Source of the DNA: Leptodactylus fallax
Lineage: Eukaryota; Chordata; Amphibia; Anura; Leptodactylidae
NCBI GenBank assembly: GCA_947044405.1
Contig: CAMRHE010000352.1
Location: forward strand, 372,001 to 436,000
DNA: 64,000 nucleotides
Reading direction: 5' to 3'
In this document: piece by piece, positions 22,322 through 34,532 of the stretch
How positions within the stretch are numbered: position 1 is the first letter of the stretch
Layout of the letters: every line of letters starts with the position of its first letter
Translations under genes and position numbers: made by a program
Notes under the pieces: generated by a model
What the model saw: only the letters and a program-made list of their open reading frames with translations
What the model was told of the DNA's origin: nothing
Database searches by the model: none

Positions 22322-24222
22322 TTGTCCAGCTGCGAGACCCTTAAGCTGGTCTCGCTTTTGGACTTAATTTCCTGCCCCTGGTCAAACCAAACCTCCTCGG
22401 TTCTACGCGCAGTTTGTGACTCCCAGGGGACTCTACACCATCACCCAGATACCATAGTAACCCTTTTCCAAGATTACTACACTAAATTGTACAATTTCCC
22501 CCCGCCAGTCCCTCCTGGCTCTGCCATGAGGCAGCTGGACTTGGGCACCTACTTAGATGCTTGCCGCCGCCCCACGCTCCCGCCCTCAGCGCTAGACTCC
22601 CTGAATGCCCCGGTCACTAGCGAAGAACTCACTGACATCATGAAGGGCCTCCCTAATGGTAAAGCCTTGGGCCCGGAGGGTTTACTTACTCTTATTATAA
22701 GACCTTTTAGGCAGAACTGGTCCCTCACATGTGTAACCTCTTTAATTCCTTTTTAGATGGCACGCCCGTCCCTCAAACTATGCTCCACTCCCACATCACT
22801 CTTGTTCCCAAGCCGGGTAAAGACCACTAATATCGCCCTATTGCCCTTCTGAACACCGACCTCAAGCTTTTCACTAAACTCCTAGCCAATAGACTCAATG
22901 CTTGGCTCCCCTCTCTTGTCCACAAGGACCAGGTGGGTATCGTTCCCTGTTGTCATGGGGGGTGACAACACCAGAAAGGCTGTGGACTTGATTGATGTTG
23001 CCAACCGTTCAGCCATCTCCACTCTAGTGTTAAGCTTAGACGCTGAGTAGGACTTTGTTCGCCTCGATTGGTCCTTCATGTTAGCCACTCTTGCAAGATT
23101 TGGCTTTACTGGTGCTTTTTTGACTGCAATTAGGTCCCTGTACTCAGTTTCCTCTGCAGTTGTCGGGCTCCCCAATGCCACATCTTCCCCTTTCCCTATT
23201 CACAATGGGACCCGACAGGGGTGCACCCTCTCCCCTCTTATATTTGCCCTCTGCATTGAGCCAATAGCATCCCAGATTAGGTCTAACTTGAACATCACTG
23301 GGGTTGCATATATTCCTATATAACCCACTCCTCCCGGGGGGACTCTCTTCTACCATGGTGCGCCCTTGGAGCAGGCTCGGCCTGTTCCATATTGCAGACT
23401 TGGTCGATCCCTCGACCCTAGAGCTAAGGCCCTTTGATTATTTTACCTCTGTCCTAAATTTACTGACAACTGAATGGTTACATTACCAACAAATATCTCA
23501 CTTTGTCCATGCTCAGCTTGGGTCTACTCGGGTCTCGCTTCCCACGGCCTTTGAGAGTCTATGCCGAGCTGGTACCTTTACAAAGGGGCTCATAACCAGT
23601 ATATACGGGCTCTTGTCCTCCTCCGGGGGACGATCTCCCCCATCCCATAAATACATGGCTAAGTGGGCTGAAGCTTTGAATAGGCAGATCTCACCCGGAC
23701 AGTGGCAGATTATATGGTCCCGAGCTGCTAAATCCTCGTCTTGTATCACGTTTCGAGAAACCCAATATAAACTCCTTATGCACTGGTACCATACGCCAGC
23801 TTTGCTCCACACCCTCAATCCCGCTATTCCCTCTTCGTGCTGGTGATGTCAGACCTCGTTGGGTATGGTGTATCATGTCTTTTGGGACTGCCCCATCCTC
23901 CGCCCTTTTTGGACGGAGGTGAGGCTCCTCACCAATGCCCTCTTTATTCAGGGGGTCCTGTTGGATCTACTTACTCAACTCGCCTCCCAGTCATCTAGGC
24001 AAGAACTCATCTTGGCTGTTCCTGTATTTGTGTACTGCAGCTAAAACGCTTATTGCCCTTCATTGGAAGCGGATGCTCCCTCCCATGGGGTCTGAGTTGG
24101 TTGCCAGGATGAAAGACGTACATAGCTTAGAATTTCTGACTGCCACTCTTAATCATACAGTTGATGCCTTTAATGCTGTCTGGTCGCATTGGGACTCCTA
24201 CTACATTTCACATGGTTTTTGA
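22322..24222 (+). pseudogene. L1 ORF2 remnant lacking endonuclease and RT catalytic box
   Basis: ORF2p normally supplies endonuclease and reverse transcriptase. Here 22322-22756 matches the linker before the RT (LTSEEL-like and LPNGKALGPEG blocks). Next come [22 protein letters not shown] and the RQGCTLSPLIFALCIEPI block (about 23211-23266). After about 23320 the frame jumps straight to the distal part (ELRPFDYFTSVLNL, YKLLMHWYHTPALL, WDCPILRPFW). The catalytic YADD box and all of the N-terminal endonuclease are absent, and several stops and frameshifts occur. It cannot make an active enzyme. Confidence 0.85.
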
Positions 24223-24784
24223 CTCTGACCACCCCCCTCCCCTCCTCTCCTCTCCCACCCCCACCCGTCCTGTCTTCTGTCTGGTGTTGTTTGTCTTCTC
24301 ATTGGTTTTTGTATCTCTGGATTGTGTTATATTTTCTTAGACTGTTATGCCACATGTTGTGGCTCATCTTTATTCCTTGTTGATGTATATTTTATTACAT
24401 TGTAAAAAAAAAAAAAAACTTAATAAAAACTACAGTTTAAAAAAAAAAAATTGCAATTGCAAATTTTCCAGAGATACACCATTTCAGTCCCTGTTTGGAG
24501 CGTTGATCACAACATATTGTGCACTGAAATAATGTAATTCTGGCAAAAATTGCCATCTTCACTTTACGCAGCTGATGGTGCATTCATTTCTGGAAAATAA
24601 ATTAATAGAATACTTGGATTGTAAAAATGCTCACTGTACCGCTGGAGGGGTGTAGTTTCCAAAATGGGGTGTCACTGGCATTTCAGGAACTCCCTGAGGT
24701 GCCAATTAAGTAGAATTCCCCAGAAAGTGACCCAATTTTGAAAACTAAGAACCTCAAGGAATTTATAAAGGGGTGGTGTGAGGA

Positions 24785-25066
24785 TTTATTTTATTTATTT
24801 ATTATGCTTACTTGCATAGTGCCATCATATTCCTCAGCGCTTTAAAGACATTGTCAGTCACTGTCCCATATATGTAAGGCTCACAATCTATATTCCCTTT
24901 CAGTATGTCTTTGGAGTGTGGGAGAAAACCAGAGTACGCGACGAAAACCCATGCAAGCATGGGGAGGACATACAGACTCCTAGCAGATGTTGTCCTTGGC
25001 AGGATTCAAACCCAGGACTCCAGCTCTACAAGGCTGTAGTGCTAACCACCGAGCCACCATGCTACC
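24785..25066 (-). mobile_element. tRNA-derived SINE
   Basis: On the minus strand it opens with ggtagcatggtggctcgg and 'tggttagcac', an A-box-like promoter half. The B-box-like gggtttgaatcc follows (complement at 25002-25013), then a body with 'ctcccacactccaaagacat' and a 3' tail of ataaataaataaaat. This layout is that of a tRNA-derived SINE transcribed by RNA polymerase III and copied by a LINE. It sits within family X copy 3. I could not fix a target duplication because the tail merges with AT-rich flanks. Fragments of the same SINE may be at 15340-15405 and 6612. Confidence 0.8.
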
Positions 25067-25541
25067 AGTTTCCCAAAAGTGAATATGTAAGTTGTGCGAA
25101 GTACATTGGGTGCACCAAATCTCACGCTATTTTCCCACGAGTTCCTATGACACTGGGGGGATTATGGGGGATTAGTGCTGGTGTATTTTCTCGCGTAAAC
25201 TCTAACCATAGGGTGTACCCTGATGTATACTCACGCAGCTTATGATTTCCCTTCCTGATGCAGCCATTTGTGTCATTAAGATGCAGCAATTTTTTTTTTG
25301 TCATTGCATTGTACAAGCTATATTCTTTTATTTTCTGGTGGTGTAGCCATATAGGGGCTTGATTTTTGCAGGATGAGATGTAGTGTTTAATGACACCATT
25401 TTGGGGTGCCTATAACGTATTGACTAAATTTTACTAACTTTTTCTGAGTGGGATTTTGAAAAAAACATCAAATCGGGCATTGTTTTTTAACATTTAAATT
25501 ATTTGCTGTTCACCATAAGCAACATGTTACATTATTCTATG

Positions 25542-26796
25542 CAGGGGCATAACGATAGTGGTCGCAGGGGGTGCGATCGGGCCTGGAAGGAGATGGCAGG
25601 GGCCCAACAGCACTATGACAGCAGTCGGGTAAAGCCTGGTTCTTCGACTGATATACATCTCATTAATGGAAAGGGGCCCGGCGTAATGTCTGTACATGTC
25701 GCTGAGCCCCTTTCCAGTAGAAGCCTGCCCTGGGGAAATGATTAAAAAAAAACAAAATACTCATCTCTCCTGGGCTTATAATGTGCCTGTGATTGGGCCG
25801 CAGCAGTAACCTCTGGGACGCATTGCCTCAGTTGCAGGGAGAAGAGGACCAAAAAGGATGATGAAGAAAGGATGCTGGAGTGAGGATGCCCATGAGAACT
25901 GAGGCAAGGTGAGCATAAGTGTTTGTTATTTTTACTCACCTCCCCTGGGCTTCCACTTGTTATACTCTGGGGTCAGAGGAGACCCCAAAGTATAATAATA
26001 GCACCAAACTTAACCAGATGGCTGAACCTCACGACATGAATATTTGTCAAAACTAATTTTGTGGGGTTCCCCTGAAATGGTTTGTAGGGGGCTCTTGGGA
26101 GCATTTTATAAAGTGTGGGGGCCACTGTGAAGCATATTGTACTGTGTGGGGGCCACTGTGGAGCAAATTGTACTGTGTGGGGTAATTTTGGAGCATATTC
26201 TACTGTATAGGGGCCACTATGGAGCATATTGTACTTTGTGTGGGGCCAGTGTGGAGCATATTGTACTGTGTGGAGGCCACTGTGGAGCATATTGTACTGT
26301 GTGATGGCCAGTGTAGAGCATATAGTAAAGTGTGGGGCCACTGTGGAGCATATTGTACTGTGTGGGGGACACTGTGGAGCATATTATACTATGTTGGGCC
26401 ACTGTGATGCACACTATACAATGTGGGGCTGCTGTGGAGCATATAATACTGTGTAGGGGCCACTTTGAAGCATATTATACTGTGTGGGGCCCCTTCACAA
26501 TTTATATCACACGGTATGTGTTTTACAGCAGACGTGATATTATTACAGGCTGAAATTACATTACACGGTCGCTATAAAACAGATACTTTGTGATGTAAAT
26601 AGTGAAGGGGTCATGGCACTCGCAAAAGCACCATGGTCTCTTCAAACAGTTGATTATCAGGGGCCCTGGATATTGGACCCCTCTGATCTCTTAGATCTCT
26701 TAGACTGTTAATAACCCTAACTATCAAGAATATGCTGTAGGAAAGGGGTAGAGGTCACCCGGTGCAAACTTCGACACAAGACTTTAGTCTTTACTG
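25542..26796. mobile_element. Non-autonomous hAT-type element with minisatellite
   Basis: Flanked by an exact 8-bp duplication, attctatg, at 25534-25541 and 26797-26804. The family X sequence closes perfectly when one copy and the insert are removed. The left end is caggggcataacgatag; the right end is 'gtctttactg', so only the outermost CAG/CTG pair is clearly inverted. Eight-base duplication and a CAGGGG end point to hAT. There is no transposase. A 30-bp-type minisatellite fills 26105-26500. Confidence 0.7.
26105..26500. repeat. Minisatellite, unit about 30-31 bp
   Basis: About a dozen units of 'gtgtgggggccactgtgg' followed by 'agcatattgtact'. Several short frames on both strands repeat with the same period and are not genes. 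It resembles the arrays at 4664-5110 and 28395-28585. Confidence 0.85.
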
Positions 26797-27640
26797 ATTC
26801 TATGGGTCAGTACGAATACGGAGATACCTAATTTTTTTTTTTTTTTTGCGTTACTAATTTTATAATCTATTGTTTTTGCATTGCATTCTTCTGATTGGCA
26901 TAACCTTTTTATTTTTCTATTGACAGAGCTGGTTGAGGGATTTTTTTTTTTTTTTGCGTGACGAACTGTGTTTTTTCTCGGTAACATTTTGGGGTTCATC
27001 TAAATTTTTTAACACGTTTAAAGTTTTTTTTTCACTTTTTATACATTTTTTTGTCCCAATAGGGGAACTTTACCAGGGATCTTCTGATTGCTGGTTCAAT
27101 AGTATACAGTGCAATACATTAATGCATCCCCATAAACAGAAATATAAAAAAGTTAAGGGTGTCAGAATATGGTGATTCCAAAATATTTTTTTTTTTTGCA
27201 AATGAAATGGATGAGCCTCAAATTGCTGGAATTATGGACTATCATTTTGACATGTTGTTTATGTGTTGTTTGAATTTCTGTATATTTGAGATAGCTCATT
27301 ATGGTTCAATCATCATGACTCATGAAATTTTGTGGGATGTCCAAGAAGAGAGTTTACTTCTACATGAAAGACGTCTTGCTGACTTCAAGGAGTAGCTGAC
27401 CACAAAGAAAGATAAAGATAATGCCAGGTGGACATGTTTTATGTTACTATGCCTTTTTCAGTGTGATAAGATTTTGCTTAAATAAACACCTAACACAGCA
27501 TTATTATTATACGTGTGTGTAGCGTGTCATTACTTCTCCTGTCATGACGGAATTCACTCAAGCACGTGGTCCTATTGTTAGAAGGGTATTAGACTCTTCT
27601 GTGCCACAAAGTTTTGGATTTTTTGAAGGGGTTAAAACCA

Positions 27641-28660
27641 TTGGCGTAACTACCACCATAGCAGCCCCGACCTTTAGGGGTCCTGGTGAGATCCAGTTGC
27701 TTTATATCTTTCTAATAGGCCGTTACCTGCTGGGGTTATTCCTATTTACTTAGAAATCTCTGTTTCTGCTTACAGCTGCCTCCGCTTTCCCTTCTGCCCT
27801 CTAGGGGGTCCTGTGTGTCTCATATCACGTTGCTGATGTTGAACAGCGTCAGGACGTTGCTAACAGCATGATATACAACGCATGGAGGGCTGAAATGAAA
27901 GCAAAGGTAGCCGTGGGCAGGAGTGGGAATTGGTAAGTAGTGCCACAGGCCCGCTGCATGATATTTGTGGGCGAACCCTGCGAGATTCATCTCGCGAGGT
28001 ACAACTGCCGGGTTCAGTTCAGACCGAATACATCCAAACTAGAACTGCTATTATTATACTCATGGGTCTGAAGACTGAGTATAATGATCAGAGGCCCCCG
28101 AAGGTGATGAACATAAAAAAACTGTGTGACTTACCTCTCCTGGGCTCCGGCGGCACTTCCTGCTTTCTTCGGGCCTCTTTAGTGACGTCATAGATGTCAT
28201 GTGGGTCAGGCCAGTGTCACAACACATAATGACGCCGCCGTAACCCAATGTCTTTGACGTCATTGAAGAGTAGTCACACTGGAGCCCAGGAGAGGTAACT
28301 AACTCTGGTTTTTATGTTTGTCACCTCCCTGGACCTCCAGTTATTATACTCTAGGGTCTGAAAAGACCCCAGATTATAATAATTTGGGGGAGCTGTAACC
28401 TAAATATGAAACATTATACTGGGTGGAGGGGACATTATGGGACATTATACTGTGTAGAGGAGCCACTGTGGGGCATTATACTGAGTGAATGAACCGCTGT
28501 GGAACATTTTAATATGTGCATGCAGGGGCCAGTATGTGACATTATACTGTGTGGAGGGTCCACTATGTGACATTATACCAGCGATTCCCAACCTTGGTTG
28601 CCATGGAGTCCTCCCAGGGGTGCCACGACAATCTGGTGGAGAAAAGGTCGTACACCTCCT
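27641..28660. other. Probable hAT-type short element with a third minisatellite
   Basis: Begins near 'ttggcgtaactaccacc', like the 'ggcataac' start at 25545. It contains 28395-28585, an array of 'gtggggcattatactg' type units. No right terminus or target duplication was found. No coding sequence recognised. Confidence 0.4.
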
Positions 28661-28668
28661 TTTACCTA

Positions 28669-30096
28669 CAGTGGGGAAAAAAAAGTATTTAATCAGCCAC
28701 CAATTGTGCAAGTTCTCCCACTTAAAAAGATGAGAAAGGCCTGTAATTGACATCATAGGTAGACCTCAACTATGAGAGACAAAATGAGAAAACATATCTA
28801 GAAAATCACATTGTCTGATTTTTAAGAATTTATTTGCAAATTATGGTGGAAAATAAGTATTTGGTCACCTACAAACAAACAAGATTTCTGGCTCTCACAG
28901 ACCTGTAACTTCTTCTTATAGAGGCTCCTCTGTCTTCCACTCATTACCTGAAGTAATGGCACCTGTTTGAAATTGTTATCAGTATAAAAGACACCTGTCC
29001 ACAACCTCAAACAGTCACACTCCAAACTCCACTATGGTGAAGACCAAAGAGCCGTGGAAGGACACCAGAAACAAAATTGTAGACCTGCACCACGCTGGGA
29101 AGACTGAATCTGCAATAGGCAAGCAGCTTGGTGTGAAGAAATCAACTGTGGGAGCAATAATTAGAAAATGGAAGACATACAAGACCACTGATAATCTCCC
29201 TCGATCAGGGACTCTACACACGATCTCACCCCGTGGTGTCAAAATGATCACAAGAACAGTGAGCAAAAATCCCAGAACCACACGGGAAGACCTAGTGAAT
29301 GACCTGCAGAAAGCTGGGACTAACGTAACAAAGGCTACCGTCAGTAACACACTACGCCACCAGGGACTCAGATCCTGCAGTGTAAGACGTTTCCCCCTGC
29401 TTAAGCCAGTACATAACTGGGCTCGTCTGAACTTTGCTAGAGAGCATTTGGATGTTCCAGAAGAGTATTGGGAGAATGATCCGTGCACATGAAAGAATGA
29501 ATGGGGCCATGTATTGTGAGATTTTGAGTACAAACCTCCTTCCATCAGCAAGGGCACTGAAGATGAAACATGGCTGGGTCTTTTAGCATGACAATGATCC
29601 CAAGCACACCGCCAGCGCAATGAAGGAGTGGCTTTGTAAGAAGCATTTCAAGGTCCTGGAGTGGCCTGGCCAGTCTCCAGATCTCAACCCCATAGAAAAC
29701 CTTTGGAGGGAGTTGAAAGTCCGTGTTGCCCAGCGACAGCCCCAAAACATCACTGCTCTAGAGGAGATCTGCATGGAGGAATGGGCCAACATACCAGCAA
29801 CAGTGTGTGCCAACCTTGTGAAGACTTAGAGAAAACGTTTGACCTCTGTCACTGCCAACAAAGGTTATATAACAAAGTATTGAGATGAACTTTTATTATT
29901 GACCAAATACTTATTTTCCACCATAATTTGCAAATAAATTCTTTAAAATATCAGACAATGTGAATTTCTGGATTTGTTTTCTCATTGTCTCTCATAGTTG
30001 AGGTCTACCTATGATGTCAATTACAGGCCTCTCTCATCTTTTTAAGTGGGAGAACTTGCACAATTGGTGGCTGATTAAATACTTTTTTCCCCACTA
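28669..30096 (+). mobile_element. Tc1-like transposon D (deletion derivative)
   Basis: TA (28667-28668) is followed by cagtggggaaaaaaaag, and the right end 'ttttttccccacta' is followed by TA (30097-30098). Terminal repeats are long: 'ttaatcagccaccaattgtg' on the left and its inverse on the right ('cacaattggtggctgattaa'). It is a sister copy of element G at 49797-51381. The gene inside has lost its middle, so this 1.43-kb copy could only move in trans. Confidence 0.92.
29034..29828 (+). pseudogene. Tc1 transposase with internal deletion (element D)
   Basis: Cut-and-paste transposase of the Tc1 family. The N-terminal part (29034 to about 29477) is well preserved: a helix-turn-helix region ([20 protein letters not shown]), a GRPR-like linker and a second DNA-binding helix region, up to EEYWEN. 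The frame then jumps to the [13 protein letters not shown] block. Comparison with element G shows that the segment carrying the first catalytic aspartate and the following HGGG block is gone. The rest has a stop in the second catalytic region (VF*HDNDPKH) and runs through [11 protein letters not shown] to a stop at 29826-29828. It is inactive. Confidence 0.88.
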
Positions 30097-30109
30097 TACA
30101 TTGGCCTTC

Positions 30110-30590
30110 TTAGGATTTTTGCACCCAGTCATCAGTTATTCTAGTGCCTCCTTATAAATAATAGTCCCTGCTTATAAATAATATTACACCTTCATCAGTA
30201 ATGATAGTCCCTGCTTATAAATAGTGCCCTGTATCAGTAATATTACTCCTTATCTGTAATAGTCCCCCTTATCAGTAATAGTTGCCCTGTAAAAATAATA
30301 CTGCTCCCTTATAAATAGTCATTAATAATTAATAATAGCTCTCTCATAAATAATAGTCCCCATTATCACTAATAGCCCCCTTTATAAATAAGCCCACTTA
30401 ACAATTATACCCCCCTTATAAATAGTTCCCCTCTTATAAATAATAGCTCCGCCCTTATAATATGTGCCTTATATACAGTATAATAGTTTCCCCCTTTTTA
30501 TAGACCTCTTGTAAATAGTTCTTCCCTTATAAATAATAGCCTGTCTTATAAATTAATAAATTAATTAATAAATAAATAATATGCTCTCCA
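30110..30590. repeat. Degenerate AT-rich tandem repeat
   Basis: Units such as 'cccttataaataatag' and 'cttatcagtaatagt' recur about 20 times with spacing near 18-20 bases. Highly diverged. Non-coding. Confidence 0.75.
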
Positions 30591-31669
30591 GAGGCCCCAG
30601 TTTGGGCCTCAGTGGTCATGTATGGCACGCTGCCAGCATGCCCCATGTCCGGAACGCGTGACAACACCTAAAGGCCATGTCATCAGGCTCCGGATCTCAG
30701 GGGGCCCCTTTGGGGATGGAGGCCTTGGGCAATTGTCCAGTCTGCCCCCTCTAACGCCGGCCCGGCATGTGATATCATCCAAATAGTGCTGATGACAAAC
30801 AAGCAAACACACATTTGTTAGATGATCGCAGCTTTTATGCAGCTTAAAAGATGCAAGATTAATGTCAGCATGAGTCAACAGGGATGTGACGCCGATAATG
30901 CAGCTGAATGGCGAACGAGAGAACTTTGCGTGTGTAAGTGAGTGAAAAATTACATATTTATTGTTGATTGCCACTCATCACGTCTGGCACTTGGGCGATG
31001 TAATAGGACCTTTATGCTAAACCCCCACATTGCAGAAACACAGCGATTTTTCCGCTGCTGAAAAGTTGTATTTTACAGTACCTGCAAGTAAATGATTAGG
31101 GTGCAATGTATGCTGTTTAGATGTACTCATTAATAAGGTACAATGCATGTTGTTTAGTTACTTCATTTGCTGGTTACAGGTAGTCTATCAGCTCCTCAAC
31201 CCCTCACAGACTAATCATAGGGCAGTAAGGGGCAGAAAGGTATTTATTTTATGCAATTTAGAAATCTTGTGCATGTGTCTATTTCTCTATGACCAGCATG
31301 TGTGCTTTACAGTCAATGATTGCACATGGATTGATAGGTGCATCCACAATGTTTCCACTCAGGTAGCACTGATGCAGGCAGAGCCTCAAGATGTACTCAC
31401 AGCTGAACAGGGGCTGGTGTACATGCATAAAAATCAAAAGAAGTTTTTCTCTGCATTTCCATATAATTTGCTGCCCACTAACGTACGTTCTTGTGATGAA
31501 TTATGTATGTGTCTAGTTATGTTTTGATGTAGTATAGTTGTAGTAGGAGTTCACTTCAATGTGTCGGTGAGACTGCTGTAATTACAATCCACAAACCAGG
31601 ACACAGATGGTCAACTAAGTCCCAGGATATGAATTCAGTGCAGACAGTCACTAATTAACAATTCATTGG
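30591..31669. other. Anonymous sequence with a hAT-like terminus near 30765
   Basis: 'cctctaacgccggcccggc' at about 30748-30766 resembles the end of a CAGGGCCGG-type short hAT element, but no partner was found. A 126-codon frame at 31147-31527 has no motif I recognise and sits in AT-rich sequence. Otherwise nothing supportable. Confidence 0.35.
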
Positions 31670-31865
31670 GGTTATTTATCAAATGCGCCTCTTTTTGGCT
31701 AAATTTTGCACAGTTGCGCCTTTTGTGCACCCTTTCGATTTCTGGCGTGATTTACTAATCTGGCGTAAGCTGTTGATAAAATCCATGCACATGTCGTTGC
31801 CATGTGTGTTGCGCCAGGTGTTCGCAATTCGCCGAATTTATCAAAAAAAACGCAACTATATAGCA
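31670..31865. repeat. Short dispersed repeat V, copy 1
   Basis: The blocks 'gcgcctctttttggctaaat', 'tttgcacagttgcgcc' and 'atccatgcacatgtcgttg' reappear in inverse orientation at 57545-57765. Ends contain 'tttatcaaa' on both sides. Non-coding. Confidence 0.75.
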
Positions 31866-32204
31866 ATAATAAAAAAGGAGCAGACACACAACAGAATGGT
31901 ATTTAAAGAAGCAGAAACAAGTAACGTCTCTGGATCTGCCAAGATGGCTTGAAATCCATTCAGCTTGTCCAATGAAGAGAGCTCCTTTGATTTTTATGTC
32001 TCAGAGAAAACTTTGCCCACAAAATCTAAAAAGAAAAAGCAATTCTTAAACGAAGAGTGTGACCAGGTCCACTGCACCCTCTGCCCCCCGCCAGCTACGC
32101 CTCTGCTTTGCATTCTTGATGAGGCCTGCAGCCGTGCAGTTATCCACTTGAGTTGACAATGCATTTTAGGATTTGACACAAGTAATTAAATTTGAAAAAA
32201 ACGC

Positions 32205-34256
32205 TGGAAATAATGATTTTTGGCCATCTCGCCTTACAAAAAATGCTATAAAAAGTTATCAAAAAGTCATATGTACCTCAAAACAGTAGCAATAAAAAGC
32301 ACATGTCCTCCCGCAATTAACGCAACCAACTCTGTCAACCAAAAAATAAAAATGTTACGCATCTCAGAAGATGGTAATGCAAAAATAATTGATTTATGTC
32401 CCCAAATGCGTTTTTGTTCTGCAAAATTAGCAACACATAAAAAAATAAAATAACTTGGGTATCACTGTAATCGTACCAACCCGCAGAATAAAGGTAACAT
32501 GTTACTTATGCGGTACGCTGCACAGAAAAAAAATGCAATGCCAGAATTGCTGTTTTTTTTTTAATTCACCAAGAAAGAGTTAATAAAATTTAGTCAATGA
32601 ATTATAGGCACCCAAAAATGGTGTCATTAAAAAATGCATCTAATACTGCAAAAAAACAGCCCTCATATGGCTACATCACCAGAAAAATAAAAAAAAAATA
32701 TAGCTTGAACAATGTGAAGACAAAAAACCCCAAAATTGCCAAAACATTAGAACACAACTGGCTGGAAGAGAATGTATAAGCTGTGTGAGTGTATATTAGG
32801 GTACACCCCAATTTTAGAGCTTAAAAGAGAAAATAAACCAGAAGTGAGCTCCAGAGTGATCCCCAATCATAGCAGCTACTGGGGAAATAGTAGGGAATTT
32901 GGTGCTCCCAATGTACTCCGCTCAGTTTACGTATTTATCGTCAGCTGTGCATTCACATCTGGGATACTAATGCTCACTACACCCCTTGATAAATTCTTTA
33001 AGGGGTGCAGTTTTCAAATGTGGTCACTCCCTAGGGGATTCCACTTTTCTGGTACCTTAGAGGCTCTGCAAACATAAGATGGCATGCAGATACCAAACAT
33101 GTAAATTTGAGCTGCAAAAGCCACATAGCGCTCCTTCCCTTCTGTGCCCTGCTGTGTGCCCAAACTGTAGTTAGTTTATACCCACATGTATGACACTGTT
33201 GTACCCCGGATAACATACTTAATGTCATGTGTGGGTATAAACTGCTGTTTTGGCGCAGCCGGGAAGGAGCGCCATTTTGGTTTTTGGAGCACAGATTTCG
33301 GTTTGGGTTTTGCAGAGTCCTGAAATGCCAGTAATGTGGAATCTCCTGACATATGACCCCATTTTGGAAACTAAACCCCTGAAGGATTTTATCCAGGGGT
33401 ACTTTGTGCATTTTTAACACCCAACTGTTGCATTAATTTATTTTCCAGAAATGAATATGCTGCTGATGGTGAAAGGTGAAAATGACAATTTTTCCAGGAA
33501 TATGTAATTTCAGTACATAATTTCTATCAGAGATGAACGCTTCAAAAGCTGTTGTGCCCGGGATACCCACTTAACAGTTTTTGGAGCTGACACAAGCTGG
33601 GAGCAACACATCGGGCACTGAAATAGTGTATCTCTGGAAAAAATAGCAATTTTCACTTTTCATTATCAGCTGCTCATTCATTTAAAGAAATTAAATTAAT
33701 GCAACACTCAAGGATTAAAAATGCTTGCTATGCCACTTGATAAATCCCTTCAGGGGTGTATTTTCCAAAATGGGTTCACATGTCTGCGGATTCCACTTTA
33801 CTGGCAATTCCACTTTACTGGCAACTGACTCTGCAAAAGTGGCGTCCAAAAACTGAAATAGTTCTCCTTCCCTTCTGTACCAGCTGTGCCCAAACAGCAG
33901 TTTATACCCACATATGGCATTAAGTACATTATCCTACAACAGTGTCATACATGTGGGCATAAACTGCTGTTTGGGCACACAGCAGGTTGCACATGTGAAG
34001 GAGCGCTATGGGGCTTTTGCAGCGAAGATTTGGATTGTTGGGTTTTGGACACCATGTCATATTTGCAGAGACCCTAAAATTGCCCCTACAAAATGGGGGC
34101 ACTTCTTGGGGAAATCCACTTTACTGGAACCTCCAGGGCTCTGCAAAAACAACATGGCATCCAGAAAGGCCCTCTAAATCTATACTCCAAAAGCTAAAAA
34201 GCTTTCCCTTCCCTTCTAAGTCTTGCTGTGTGCCCAAGCAGCACTTTACACCCACA
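32205..34256. repeat. Family X copy 4, left part
   Basis: Shares many blocks with family X copy 3 in inverse orientation, for example 'acaccattttggggtgcc' at about 25400 against its inverse near 32615. The sequence is cut at 34256 by Tc1 element E and resumes at 51402. The motif 'cttgataaattctttaaggg', with variants, recurs within this copy near 32985, 33360 (inverse), 33735 and 34090. Just before it, 32091-32104 (agctacgcctctg) is the terminus of a different short hAT-type element. Non-coding. Confidence 0.6.
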
Positions 34257-34532
34257 TACAGTTAGGTTCATAAATATTTGGACAGATACACCATTTTTCT
34301 AATTCTGGTTCTGTACATTACCACAATAAATTTTGAACAAAATAATTCAGATGCAGTAGAAGTTCAGCCTTTCAGTTTTAATTCAGTGGGTTGAACAAAA
34401 TGATTGCATAGAAATGTGAGGAACTAAAGCATTTATTATACACAATCCTTTCATTTCAGGGGCTCAAAAGTATTTGGACAAATTAAATAATTGTAAACAA
34501 AATATTAATTTCTAATACTTGGTTGTTCACCC

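Larger units (their letters stand above)
20363..24446 (+). mobile_element. L1-like LINE, flanked by target duplication, internally deleted
   Basis: Flanked by the direct repeat aaaattgcaattgca at 20348-20362 and 24447-24461, and ending in an A-rich tail after 'taataaaaactacag'. That is the footprint of target-primed retrotransposition by an L1-type element. Contents in order: GC-rich 5' region, ORF1 with a coiled coil, then the latter part of ORF2. At 4.1 kb it is shorter than full-length vertebrate L1 elements (usually above 5 kb). The apurinic endonuclease domain and the catalytic part of the reverse transcriptase are missing. It interrupts family X copy 3, so it is younger than that repeat. 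Confidence 0.9.
19220..27640. repeat. Family X copy 3, host of three nested insertions
   Basis: Family X text runs through 19380-20347, 24462-24784, 25067-25541 and 26797-27640. It is broken by an L1-like LINE, a SINE and a short hAT-type element. The junctions close exactly: 'gttacattattctatg' before and 'attctatgggtcagtacg' after the hAT-type element, and 'aaaattgcaattgca' on both sides of the LINE. Blocks such as 'cattttggaaacta' and 'cctcaaggaattta' recur within it (19506, 20238, 24650-24760). Non-coding. Limits at both ends are approximate. Confidence 0.6.

Noticed and set aside
24996..25066. Possible tRNA gene (A- and B-box-like sequences)
   Set aside because: The boxes belong to the tRNA-derived head of a SINE with a long body and an A/T-rich tail; a cloverleaf is not maintained.
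26200..26553. Several short frames on both strands with repeated EHIVLC or YNMLHSG patterns
   Set aside because: Read-through of the 30-bp minisatellite at 26105-26500.
29015..29620. Minus-strand 201-codon frame
   Set aside because: Antisense shadow of the Tc1 D transposase; its plus-strand reading has clear family motifs.
31147..31527. 126-codon plus frame
   Set aside because: Cysteine-rich but without motif, repeats or splice context; likely chance.
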